The notes beneath the pieces are model-generated. The model was not told the DNA's origin. It searched no databases and saw only the letters and a list, made by a program, of their open reading frames with translations. Below, in pieces: positions 7,828-14,330 of a stretch of 14,815 bases of DNA. This DNA comes from Pseudomonadota bacterium (lineage in GTDB: Bacteria; Bdellovibrionota_C; UBA2361; OMII01), in contig JAIXPR010000073.1 of NCBI GenBank assembly GCA_027486155.1, forward strand, positions 1 to 14,815, in the 5' to 3' direction. Both the position numbers and the translations under genes were made by a program. The number at the start of each line of letters is the position of its first letter. Positions within the stretch are counted from its first letter, which is position 1.

Positions 7828-8714
7828 ATGAAGAGCCCCATCGCGCTTAAGATTGAAATGGAGTTCTCGGCGAGGGGCTCGCGCGCGACCGCTTGAACAA
7901 AATGTATGTGAGCACCCATGCAGTGGTGGCGTATCGCCTCAGTGTGCTCCGCGAGCTTCTTCGCGTACTGCTCGCGCGCGGATGGATCGAGCGAGAGCCC
8001 TATCTCCTCACCCGTTTCACTATCAACGAGTGTGCTGCCGCTGCTGTTCGGATCAGGGTCGAGATCTTGGGCTCCAAGCATCTGCACCGCATGAACCTCC
8101 ATATTTCGCGCCCGAAACCACGAGAGCATCGCTACAACATCCTCAAGTGGGTAGAGGAAGTCAGAGACGACGACGCAGATTCCAGGAAATCGTACGCGGG
8201 TAGCGGCGAGGCGGGTGGCCTCAACGATATCTACCTTCGTGTGCGGTCCTTGAGCGAGTCGCTCTCCCTCGGCGTCGAGGAAATTACCGAGAGGCGCGAA
8301 GGACCGTGCGCCCCAATATTGAGGACTGTGGCGCCCACCAAGAACGGAGACGGTAACAGGGTCCTGGCTTGAGAGCGCGATGTACGATGCGCAGGTCGCC
8401 AGGTGCGCCGCGGCCTGCCACTTCTGTTGAAGAGCGGGGTGTGTCAGAGAAGGAGAGCCGTCTATCACCATGAAGACGCTCACCGTCTCCTCTTCAAGGT
8501 AGCGCTTCACATAGATCTTGTCGCTTCGAGCGTAGAGGTTCCAATCGATGTAGCGAGGATTGTCGCCCAGCTCGTAGGAGCGATATTCGGCGAATTCAAC
8601 GCCGTGACCACGACGTTGCGAGCGATGAGTTCCTTGGCGTGCGCCATAAAAGGATCTGCGCGTTCGAATCGCGAAGGTATCAAGGAGCCGCAGGGTGTGC
8701 GCGTCTAAAGCCAT
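7824..8714 (-). CDS. DUF58 domain protein (VWA-like, MoxR partner)
   Basis: This 296-residue, apparently soluble cytoplasmic protein carries the DUF58 core: GHGVEFAEYRSYELGDNPR from about 36, then IDWNLYARSDKIYVKRY and EEE, ending near 76. A VWA-like fold follows, with FMVIDGSPSL at 81-90 (D-x-S-x-S, Asp85) and CVVVSDFLYPLED around 170-182. DUF58 proteins are almost always encoded next to MoxR ATPases and are believed to be their direct clients or adaptors. The gene starts 20 nt after the end of moxR, with AGGGA upstream of the ATG, and its TGA overlaps the BatA-type start (ATGA). The lack of membrane segments, when both following proteins have them, suggests that it links the cytoplasmic ATPase to the membrane subunits. 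This last point is inferred. Confidence 0.92.
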   Translation of the reverse strand: MALDAHTLRLLDTFAIRTRRSFYGARQGTHRSQRRGHGVEFAEYRSYELGDNPRYIDWNLYARSDKIYVKRYLEEETVSVFMVIDGSPSLTHPALQQKWQAAAHLATCASYIALSSQDPVTVSVLGGRHSPQYWGARSFAPLGNFLDAEGERLAQGPHTKVDIVEATRLAATRVRFPGICVVVSDFLYPLEDVVAMLSWFRARNMEVHAVQMLGAQDLDPDPNSSGSTLVDSETGEEIGLSLDPSAREQYAKKLAEHTEAIRHHCMGAHIHFVQAVAREPLAENSISILSAMGLFI

Positions 8715-8733
8715 GAGGGGTCCCTACCCTACT

Positions 8734-9747
8734 CTACTTAGCCGAACGAACCTCCTCGATGAGATCGTCGGAGGTGACTCCGTCAGCCTCCGCTTGGAAA
8801 TTGAGGATGAGTCGGTGTCTGAGGGTCGCGGTGATCGCGTTCTGGATATCCTCAAAGGCGAGGTTAATTCGTTTATCCAAGAGCGCGGCGACCTTTGCGC
8901 TCATGACGAGCGACTGGGCTCCACGGGGGCCCGGTCCGAAGCGGATGTAGCGCTTCGCGTTGGGTGTCGCGAATGGAGAGCCTGGGGTGAGCGCAGCGAT
9001 GAGGCGCACGATCACCTCCTGAATCGGATCGGAAACGACAACGTGTCGCACCAAACGTTGCATGGTTTCGAGTCGCCGTGGCGCATCAGCCTCGGAGAAG
9101 AGTGGCTTAACCGGGGCTGTTACCGTTCCGGTGGTGCGAGAGAGGATCTCTTTTAATTCAGCGGAGGATGGCGAGGGAACGAGGATCTTTACCAGGAATC
9201 GATCGAGTTGCGCCTCAGGAAGTGGATACGTTCCCTCAACTTCAATCGGGTTTTGAGTAGCGAGTACAAAGAACGGTTGTGGGAGTTTGTATGTCGTATT
9301 GAGTACGGTGACCTGTCGCTCCTCCATCGCCTCTAACAGTGCTGATTGGGTCTTCGGAGTCGCGCGGTTAATCTCATCCGCCAAAACGATATTGGCGAAG
9401 ATCGGACCCTCTTTAAAAACGAAGCGTCGCCCCTCGCCTGGCTCCTCAGTGAGCACCTGGGTTCCGGTGATGTCCGAGGGCATGAGGTCAGGTGTGAATT
9501 GAACTCGTTTAAAACTTAAACCGAGCGCGGTTGAGATCGCTTTTACCAAGGAGGTCTTTCCGAGCCCCGGGGCTCCCTCAAGGAGAACGTGACCTCGAGC
9601 GCAGATCGCGGAGAGGGTGCCACGGACAACGCCCTGCATGCCGACGATAACCTTACCAACCTCTCGCTCAAGATCCGTAAAGGTGTTTTGAAAGTCGTTG
9701 ACGGCTTGGGTGAGCGCGGCGGTGTCGCGAAGTTCGAGATTATCCAT
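8734..9747 (-). CDS. moxR: MoxR family AAA+ ATPase
   Basis: This 337-residue ATPase is of the MoxR class, thought to act as a chaperone for the assembly or activation of VWA-domain protein complexes. Walker A is GAPGLGKT at 58-65, Walker B VLADEIN at 121-127 (Asp124, Glu125), and sensor 1 ATQNP at 163-167. The MoxR signature EGTYPLPEAQLDRF is at 171-184, with the arginine finger at its end, and sensor 2 GPRGAQ is at 273-278. All catalytic residues are present and the length is normal for the family. GGAG lies four bases before the ATG. It follows the 720-residue gene after 42 nt and precedes the DUF58 gene by 19 nt. Within the operon it is the only energy-coupling enzyme, so it probably drives conformational change in the DUF58 and VWA proteins encoded downstream. 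Confidence 0.96.
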   Translation of the reverse strand: MDNLELRDTAALTQAVNDFQNTFTDLEREVGKVIVGMQGVVRGTLSAICARGHVLLEGAPGLGKTSLVKAISTALGLSFKRVQFTPDLMPSDITGTQVLTEEPGEGRRFVFKEGPIFANIVLADEINRATPKTQSALLEAMEERQVTVLNTTYKLPQPFFVLATQNPIEVEGTYPLPEAQLDRFLVKILVPSPSSAELKEILSRTTGTVTAPVKPLFSEADAPRRLETMQRLVRHVVVSDPIQEVIVRLIAALTPGSPFATPNAKRYIRFGPGPRGAQSLVMSAKVAALLDKRINLAFEDIQNAITATLRHRLILNFQAEADGVTSDDLIEEVRSAK

Positions 9748-9789
9748 AGGGCTCCAGTTTCCTTTCTTTTTGGCGGCGTCGCAACGTAA

Positions 9790-11952
9790 CTATTCGAGGA
9801 TATCTTTGTACTCAAGGGGGATCGGTTGTCGTCCCTTTTGGGTAGAGCCTTGAGGCTTAGCGAGGATCACATCATCAAGGGAGGTCTTCGCTTGCGCGGG
9901 AGCCTTGTTCTCTTCGAGGGTAGTGTCCGAGCCGGTAAAACGGGAGTCGAGCTGCTCGTCCTTCCCCTCGACCTTCGACTCTTTACCGCTTAGTGGGATG
10001 TTCGGCATGTCCCGACCTGGGCCATTAGCTGGCGGCTCGTCGTTGACCGCCTGCGCCGAGCGGTCCGGCATCGCGGAGCGATCCCCTACCCCATCTGACT
10101 TCCCGTCTTTAGAATCTTTTTTCTCCTGAGGCTTCTCGCCCTGCTCTTGTTTCTTCGATGACCCTGAGTCTCCAGAATTTCCCTCGTCCTGTGGCTTCTT
10201 CTCGCCTTTTTGAGCGTCCCCTTTCTGTTGAGGGGATTCCTTTTCGCCCTTTCCATCTTTGCCCTGAGAGGAATCCTTCGGATCCTGTTTCTCTTGAGCC
10301 TCTCCTTTCTCTTGTTGAGGAGTCTTTGGTTGAGCGCCCTTCTGCCCCTCTCCCTTCTTTCCCTCACCCTTCTTTCCCTCACCCTGGTTCTCTTTCTGGC
10401 CCTCTTTTCCTGAATCGCTCTCCTTCTCGCCCTCGCCCCTCCCTTGGTCGCCGCTCTTTCCTTGTTGCGAGCCCGGTTTCTGTTGCTCTTGCTCCTTTTG
10501 CTGCTGCTCCCTTTGAACCTGCTGCTCCGCTTGCTCGACGGTATCCTTCAGTTGTTCAAGACCGCTCGCTCCTGGCGTGCTCCCCTGTTGTTGCTCCCCC
10601 TCTTTGGCTGAGCCCGATTGTTGTTGCGATTGAGAGCCGCTCTTGGAACCTTGAGAGTTCCCTTCTCCCTGTCCTTGACCATCCTTAGAGTCACCGGCTG
10701 AGCCTTGTGTGTTTTGACTCTGCTCTTTGTTCTCGCCCTGGTTGCCCGCCCCGGAGCCGCTTGCGCCCTCGCCTTGGCCACCACCGCCACCCTCGCCGTC
10801 CTTGGATTGATTGGACTGCCCGCTCTTTGATTGCCCTTCCTTCTTGGAATCCTGCTGCTCTTTGCTCTTGCCCTCTTGCTCTTGATTTTGTGAGCCCTTT
10901 TCTGACGCTGCCTCTTCGGATTTATCCTTCGAGTCCTCTGACGGCTGTTTCTCCTTGTTCTGCTGCTCCGCCTGTTTTTCGTCAGAACTCTTTTCTTCCT
11001 TGCTCTGCTGCTCCTTGTTCTGCTGCGTAGACTCGTCCTTTGAGTTCTCTTTCTCGTCTTTGTCTTCCTTCTTATCTTCCTCTTGATCGCGCTGCTGCTT
11101 TTTCTCCCGCTCCAGCGGTTCGCTTTCTTCGGAATTCTCTTTTTTTTGCTGCGGCTCCTGCTGAGGGTCTTTCTTCTTTTTCTCCTCTTCGCGTTGCTGT
11201 GCTTGGGGCGTTTGTCGTTTCGCGTCTGTGCGCTGCTCCTCTGACTGTTGAATCGTTCGTTCATCGGTGAGGGGATCGGTTTTTTCGGAGAGCGCTTTTG
11301 TTATCTCCTGTGAGGTCTTTTGGAGTGATTCCTGAGCTGCTGCGAGGTCTGATGCGCCGAGATTTTGAATGCTCTGTTGGGCCGCGAGCTTGACTGCCTC
11401 CGGAAGCTCGGGATGGGCCTCTACGATCTCTTGAAGGGTTGCGGCGATCTGCTCCAACGGGGCGCGTGGACGGAGCACGAGGAGAGTGACGGTGAGGAGG
11501 ATAGCGGCACCGATCGCTGCAATCGCCCACCGCTGCGATGTAGTGAGCCGAAGGTCTAAGAGGCTCTCAGGAGTACAGTGAGGTGGAACCGATTCTTGTA
11601 TTTGAGCGGCGATAAACTCGCTTCGTATGAGGTCTGGCGCTTCGGATGATTGTGAGATGAGCGCGAAGGTGCGGACCCGTTCCTTTGTCCGCAAGACGGC
11701 GTCCAGAATCTGTGAAGCTTCATCCCGTGAGACCTGAATTGATTGGTACTCGGCTCGAGAGATATAGAGAGCCGCGACAAAGAGTGGCGGCAACCACAAA
11801 AGCGCGAGCCATACGGGATAGTACGAGACTAAGACAACGGGCACTCCGAGAAACGAGAGGCCGAGGAGCACGTTAATCCCGAGCGCGACGCGACGTCGTC
11901 GCTCCTCTCGTGACCGAACCGCCTCAATTAGGGAGAGAAGCTCCTTTGACAT
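9790..11952 (-). CDS. Membrane protein with very large low-complexity domain (DUF4175-like, Bat-operon associated)
   Basis: This is a 720-residue protein of unknown function. The N-terminal cytoplasmic stretch (SREERRRR at 14-21) precedes a membrane hairpin (about 22-43 and 46-63), a helical segment of about 75 residues, and a third membrane segment (about 141-160, WAIAAIGAAILLTVTLLVL). If the N-terminus is cytoplasmic, everything after 160 is periplasmic. A helical stretch (165-230) leads into a low-complexity domain. Residues 231-671 contain no Phe, Trp, Tyr, Cys or His and divide into a charged E/K/Q/D part (about 240-375), a Gly/Ser/Gln part (about 376-460), a short amphipathic island (LEQLKDTVEQAEQQV at 465-479) and a second charged K/G/E/Q part (about 490-625). 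The protein closes with a more ordinary tail ending RQPIPLEYKDILE. Long low-complexity membrane proteins, some annotated DUF4175 or TIGR02302, occur next to MoxR-VWA genes; assignment to that family is tentative. A 15-bp tandem duplication (10352-10381) encodes part of the repeats. Confidence 0.82.
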   Translation of the reverse strand: MSKELLSLIEAVRSREERRRRVALGINVLLGLSFLGVPVVLVSYYPVWLALLWLPPLFVAALYISRAEYQSIQVSRDEASQILDAVLRTKERVRTFALISQSSEAPDLIRSEFIAAQIQESVPPHCTPESLLDLRLTTSQRWAIAAIGAAILLTVTLLVLRPRAPLEQIAATLQEIVEAHPELPEAVKLAAQQSIQNLGASDLAAAQESLQKTSQEITKALSEKTDPLTDERTIQQSEEQRTDAKRQTPQAQQREEEKKKKDPQQEPQQKKENSEESEPLEREKKQQRDQEEDKKEDKDEKENSKDESTQQNKEQQSKEEKSSDEKQAEQQNKEKQPSEDSKDKSEEAASEKGSQNQEQEGKSKEQQDSKKEGQSKSGQSNQSKDGEGGGGGQGEGASGSGAGNQGENKEQSQNTQGSAGDSKDGQGQGEGNSQGSKSGSQSQQQSGSAKEGEQQQGSTPGASGLEQLKDTVEQAEQQVQREQQQKEQEQQKPGSQQGKSGDQGRGEGEKESDSGKEGQKENQGEGKKGEGKKGEGQKGAQPKTPQQEKGEAQEKQDPKDSSQGKDGKGEKESPQQKGDAQKGEKKPQDEGNSGDSGSSKKQEQGEKPQEKKDSKDGKSDGVGDRSAMPDRSAQAVNDEPPANGPGRDMPNIPLSGKESKVEGKDEQLDSRFTGSDTTLEENKAPAQAKTSLDDVILAKPQGSTQKGRQPIPLEYKDILE
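10352..10381. repeat. 15-bp tandem duplication inside the low-complexity coding region
   Basis: Two identical adjacent 15-bp units (CCCTTCTTTCCCTCA on the plus strand) lie in frame and encode repeated GEGKK units at residues 524-533. They suggest that the low-complexity domain grows and shrinks by slippage or unequal exchange. Confidence 0.75.
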
Positions 11953-11964
11953 CTTCTGTGTGCT

Positions 11965-13068
11965 TTATGTTTGAGGTTCCGGAAGCGGCTGAGGCTCTGA
12001 TGAAGCTGGTGTCTCTTGTGGGGCGACTGTCTCCGCCACGACCGCGTTCACGGAGTCCGGAGAACCGATACCTCGCTGAAAGACGTTGACCGCTTGGTTA
12101 TGGTCATCGAGGGTCTCTGAGAAGATGTGCTTCCCTTTGCCGTTTCCTACGAAATAGAAGTAGTTCGTCTCAGCGGGATAGAGCGCCGCTTTGATCGCCG
12201 AGAGCCCCGGGCTCGCTATCGGCCCTGGAGGAAGCCCCGTGATGATGTAGGTGTTGTAGGGGGTCGGTGTTTGAAGATCGAGCTTCGTAATGTTGCCGTT
12301 AAAGTTTGGGATCCCGTAGATGACCGTCGGGTCGGACTGAAGTCTCATCCCTTTCTTTAATCGGTTGTGAAATACGGACGCCACGACCGGTTGCTCTTCG
12401 GCGTTGCCGGACTCCTTTTCAATAATTGAAGCTAGCGTAAGGATCTGGTGCTTCGTCATCTGCAGCTCGATTAACCGTAAGTTCCACTCTGGATTCCAGG
12501 TAACCTCAAGTTGATTTCGAAGCTTCTGGATAACCTTTCGCGGGGAGGTGTTGCGCTGAATTCGATAGGTTTCAGGGAAGAGGTAGCCTTCAAAGCTTGC
12601 GGCCGGCACCTTAAGTTCCTCTCGAAATCGTGGGTCAATGAGCGCCTCTTCAAAGAGACCCTTTTGGGTAATCCCAGCCTCCTCAAGAAGTGGCCCGATC
12701 TCGGCTAGGGTGACGCCCTCTTTGAGGGTGACCGATCTGAGAATCATCTTCCCCTCAACCATGGCGTCGAGGATCTGTTGGGGCGTCATCGAGGGAGAGA
12801 ACTCGTACTCTCCTGCCATGACGAGGGTGTCCTTTTTTTGAAGCTTGGCCAGAAGGCGGATGGCGTAGCGGTGTTTGATGTAGTTCTTCACCTCAAGGTC
12901 CGCCGCTACCTCACGGAAGTTTCTATCGGCGGGTACCTCAAAGATTGAGGTGGTCGAGTTCGTCGGATCGAGTGGAGCGAGGAAGTAGAGTTCGGCGGCT
13001 TTGTAGCTCGCGATGGCGGCGGCTATAGGAATTGCCAGGTAGATCGCGATGATAGCCAACTTTCGCAT
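11965..13068 (-). CDS. mltG: Endolytic transglycosylase MltG (YceG-like)
   Basis: MltG cleaves nascent peptidoglycan glycan strands in the periplasm and so sets their length. The protein has 367 residues: a short N-terminal membrane anchor (about 4-30), a LysM-like region (about 42-105, containing VPADRNFREVA and MAGEYEFSPSMTPQQIL), and the YceG catalytic domain. That domain has GYLFPETYRI at 161-170, LTLASIIEKES at 210-220 with the catalytic Glu, SVFHNRLKKGMRLQSDPTVI from 231, and TGLPPGPIASPG at 287-298. A Pro/Glu/Ser-rich tail (about 336-367) is an extension. It starts 25 nt after the ruvX stop, a pairing also seen in Bacillus (yrrK-yrrL) and other bacteria, and ends 12 nt before the 720-residue gene. 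Joining this pair to a MoxR/Bat cluster is the interesting point. No strong Shine-Dalgarno is seen. Confidence 0.96.
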   Translation of the reverse strand: MRKLAIIAIYLAIPIAAAIASYKAAELYFLAPLDPTNSTTSIFEVPADRNFREVAADLEVKNYIKHRYAIRLLAKLQKKDTLVMAGEYEFSPSMTPQQILDAMVEGKMILRSVTLKEGVTLAEIGPLLEEAGITQKGLFEEALIDPRFREELKVPAASFEGYLFPETYRIQRNTSPRKVIQKLRNQLEVTWNPEWNLRLIELQMTKHQILTLASIIEKESGNAEEQPVVASVFHNRLKKGMRLQSDPTVIYGIPNFNGNITKLDLQTPTPYNTYIITGLPPGPIASPGLSAIKAALYPAETNYFYFVGNGKGKHIFSETLDDHNQAVNVFQRGIGSPDSVNAVVAETVAPQETPASSEPQPLPEPQT

Positions 13069-13093
13069 AGGGGAGCTTCTAAAAAGAGATATT

Positions 13094-13489
13094 TCAAGGG
13101 GTTAGGTCGAAATATCGTTGAAGAATGAGGCACGCCGCGGCGGCGTCCACCCGATGGGCGGAGCTGGATGCCTGTGACAGCTTTTCAGACGCCTCAACGG
13201 AAGAGAATGCTTCATCTATATATACAATCTTGATGGGGGTACGTTTGGCAAGACGACGAACGAACGCCTCGATGTTTTCACAGATGTCGGTCCGGTTGCC
13301 ATCCTCATCGAGGGGGAGGCCCACTACGATGAGGGTCGCCTTTCGCTCCTCGATAAGTTTAAGGATGTTCCTCTCGGCCTCGTACTGAGCGCGGGGCCAG
13401 ATAGCCACGGGGAATGGGATGCGAACCGTCGGATCGGCGGTCGCCACCCCTACTCTCACCGTTCCCACGTCTACGCCGATTATCGTCAT
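13094..13489 (-). CDS. ruvX: YqgF/RuvX family putative pre-16S rRNA nuclease / Holliday junction resolvase-like protein
   Basis: This 131-residue RNase H-fold protein belongs to the YqgF family, implicated in 16S rRNA 5'-end maturation and proposed as a Holliday junction resolvase. TIIGVDVGTVRVGVA at 2-16 carries the first catalytic Asp (Asp6). VVGLPLDEDGNRTD at 55-68, IDEAFSSVEA at 91-100 (family usually DERL[ST]T.EA) and HRVDAAAACLILQRYF at 112-127 (Asp115) follow. The frame is open 38 codons upstream to an ATG at 13603, but those residues match nothing in the family. The ATG at 13489 places the first beta strand at residue 3, as in homologues, and gives the usual length. The change of the normally conserved Arg-Leu after Asp-Glu to Ala-Phe is a departure from the E. 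coli and Bacillus proteins. No Shine-Dalgarno is visible. It is the first gene of the seven-gene minus-strand operon. Confidence 0.92.
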   Translation of the reverse strand: MTIIGVDVGTVRVGVATADPTVRIPFPVAIWPRAQYEAERNILKLIEERKATLIVVGLPLDEDGNRTDICENIEAFVRRLAKRTPIKIVYIDEAFSSVEASEKLSQASSSAHRVDAAAACLILQRYFDLTP

Positions 13490-13498
13490 AAGGGTTAT

Positions 13499-13504
13499 AG
13501 TATA
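13499..13504 (-). promoter_or_regulatory. Possible -10 element of the ruvX-mltG-Bat operon
   Basis: On the minus strand TATACT sits nine bases before the proposed ruvX ATG (13489). If used, transcription would begin within a few bases of the start codon, giving a leaderless or nearly leaderless message; this agrees with the absence of a Shine-Dalgarno. No good -35 match is found at the usual distance, so the call is weak. Confidence 0.3.
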
Positions 13505-13555
13505 CGCCGTGGTGGGCGATCGGGGTACGTGCGGTGTTAGCTTTTTGAGGGAGCT

Positions 13556-13737
13556 CCTAGATGTCCAGATCGGCACATCAACACTAAGTTGGTGAAGATA
13601 CACTGGGCCTAGACTAAACAGTTATGCCGGCCTTACCTGTTGATGTTATTGATATACCTTTTAGCTGGAATAGCTAGAGCGCCGGCTGATATCTTGGTAG
13701 AGGTAGGTCGACCCGCCTAGATGGGCAGATCGGCATA
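13556..13737. repeat. Degenerate direct repeat pair in the intergenic region
   Basis: A 20-bp sequence (CCTAGATGTCCAGATCGGCA) at 13556-13575 recurs as CCTAGATGGGCAGATCGGCA at 13716-13735, with 18 of 20 matches, 160 bp apart and in the same orientation. The surroundings are only loosely similar (GTTAGCT near 13536 and 13745). The pair could be regulator sites or remnants of a mobile repeat; nothing decides between these. Confidence 0.4.
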
Positions 13738-13840
13738 ATGCTATGTTAGCTGGCTTGAATCATCTGCGCGAGGAGAAATAAGATGCCCATGACGCGAGGC
13801 CTACTGGCTTCTCTCACCTTCGGTCTTGCACTGTTCTTCT

Positions 13841-13979
13841 GAGAAAGGGGACGCTACCCTTTTTCCCTTTTTCCCTTTTTCCCTTTTTCCCTTTTTCCCT
13901 TTTTCCCTTTTTCCTTTTTCCCTTTTTCTAATTTTTCCTCCCCTTTTTTTCTTCCTAAAAGGGTAGCGTCCCCTTTCTC
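13841..13979. repeat. Perfect 23-bp inverted repeat enclosing a polypyrimidine minisatellite
   Basis: The arms 13841-13863 (GAGAAAGGGGACGCTACCC and four T) and 13957-13979 are exact reverse complements, enclosing 93 bp of pyrimidine-rich sequence. Each arm also contains a small stem (AAAGGG with CCCTTT around TAGCGTC). The layout resembles a REP doublet or small MITE with an expanded interior. Two further direct copies of the right arm follow at 14015-14065. Confidence 0.8.
13857..13927. repeat. 8-bp tandem repeat (CCCTTTTT, nine units)
   Basis: Nine consecutive units of CCCTTTTT run from 13857 to 13927; the eighth is one base short (two C). The tract is pure pyrimidine on the plus strand, pure purine on the minus strand, and mirror-symmetric. 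Such tracts can adopt intramolecular triplex structure and change length by slippage. Confidence 0.9.
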
Positions 13980-13980
13980 C

Positions 13981-14011
13981 TCCCCCTTTCTCCCCCTTTC
14001 TCCCCCCTTTC
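13981..14011. repeat. 10-bp polypyrimidine tandem repeat
   Basis: Three units of TCCCCCTTTC lie head to tail; the last carries one extra C. They fill the space between two direct copies of the AAAAGGGTAGCGTCCCC repeat. Confidence 0.75.
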
Positions 14012-14014
14012 TCC

Positions 14015-14065
14015 AAAAGGGTAGCGTCCCCTTTCTCCCCAAAAGGGCAGCGTCCCCTTTCTCCC
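14015..14065. repeat. 26-bp tandem pair of the AAAAGGGTAGCGTCCCC repeat
   Basis: The units at 14015-14040 and 14041-14065 are adjacent copies of the sequence that also forms the right arm of the inverted repeat at 13957-13979. The second differs by T to C at 14048 within the compared stretch. With the inverted copy at 13841-13863 this makes four copies in about 225 bp. Confidence 0.8.
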
Positions 14066-14070
14066 AATAT

Positions 14071-14167
14071 GGTAGGGCCCGACTCCTGGCGGGCCGTGTC
14101 GGTCGCCTGTTGATTAAGCCTCGATACCTCCAGTTGTCATACGGCCCGCCGGGAGTCGGGCCCTACC
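14071..14167. repeat. REP-like inverted doublet of a second sequence family
   Basis: Arms at 14071-14097 (beginning GGTAGGGCCCGACTCC) and 14141-14167 are reverse complements at 26 of 27 positions, separated by 43 bp. Each arm has GTAG followed by a local hairpin (GGCCCG with CGGGCC around an 8-base loop). GTAG plus hairpin in inverted pairs is the standard description of REP elements associated with RAYT transposases. The sequence differs from the doublets at 1151 and 3289, so a different mobilising enzyme or lineage is implied. It lies 164 bp upstream of the plus-strand gene at 14331. Confidence 0.85.
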
Positions 14168-14330
14168 TTTGAAAAGTGAAGGTCCTGAAAGCTTCCTGGA
14201 GAAATTGGCTAGGGGGCCAGGTCGGTCTCAGATTTCTCAAACCGGCCTCAACATTATCCATCGTTTGAGGGAGATAGATGGGTTTGTAGGGGTTGTGAGC
14301 GGCCTCATATGCAAGTAGAGTCCCGTCTGC

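Larger units (their letters stand above)
13490..14330. other. Repeat-rich intergenic region between divergent genes
   Basis: The 841 bp between ruvX (minus) and the probable peptidase gene (plus) hold no convincing gene or known RNA. 13490-13840 is ordinary-looking sequence with one degenerate direct repeat. 13841-14065 is strongly pyrimidine-rich on the plus strand and made of nested repeats. 14071-14167 is a REP-like doublet. In 14168-14330 I see nothing beyond the leader of the downstream gene, whose promoter I could not identify with confidence. Open frames across this region are by-products of repeat composition. Confidence 0.7.

Noticed and set aside
7893..8372. Plus-strand open frame of 159 residues opposite the DUF58 gene
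   Set aside because: The DUF58 frame has unmistakable family motifs over the same bases; the antisense frame has none.
10158..10688. Plus-strand open frame of 176 residues, Ser/Pro/Leu-rich, opposite the 720-residue protein gene
   Set aside because: It is the antisense of a Glu/Lys/Gln/Gly-rich coding region whose codons rarely give stops on the other strand; it has no recognisable motif or ribosome binding site.
10548..11264. Minus-strand frame of 238 residues, Arg/Lys/Ser-rich, in an alternative frame of the low-complexity gene
   Set aside because: This is a frame-shifted reading of the same purine-rich repeats; there is no start context and no family resemblance.
13490..13603. Upstream extension of the RuvX frame (38 extra codons)
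   Set aside because: Residues of the extension match no YqgF protein, while the ATG at 13489 gives the standard N-terminus and length.
13857..14065. CRISPR-like array
   Set aside because: The repeats are not separated by unique spacers of constant length; they are nested tandem and inverted repeats, and no cas gene is present.
13801..14067. Minus-strand open frames made of EKGKKGKREKG and GDATLL repeats
   Set aside because: They are translations of the AAAAAGGG minisatellite and the GGGGACGCTACCC repeat in an intergenic region; composition is fully explained by the DNA repeats.
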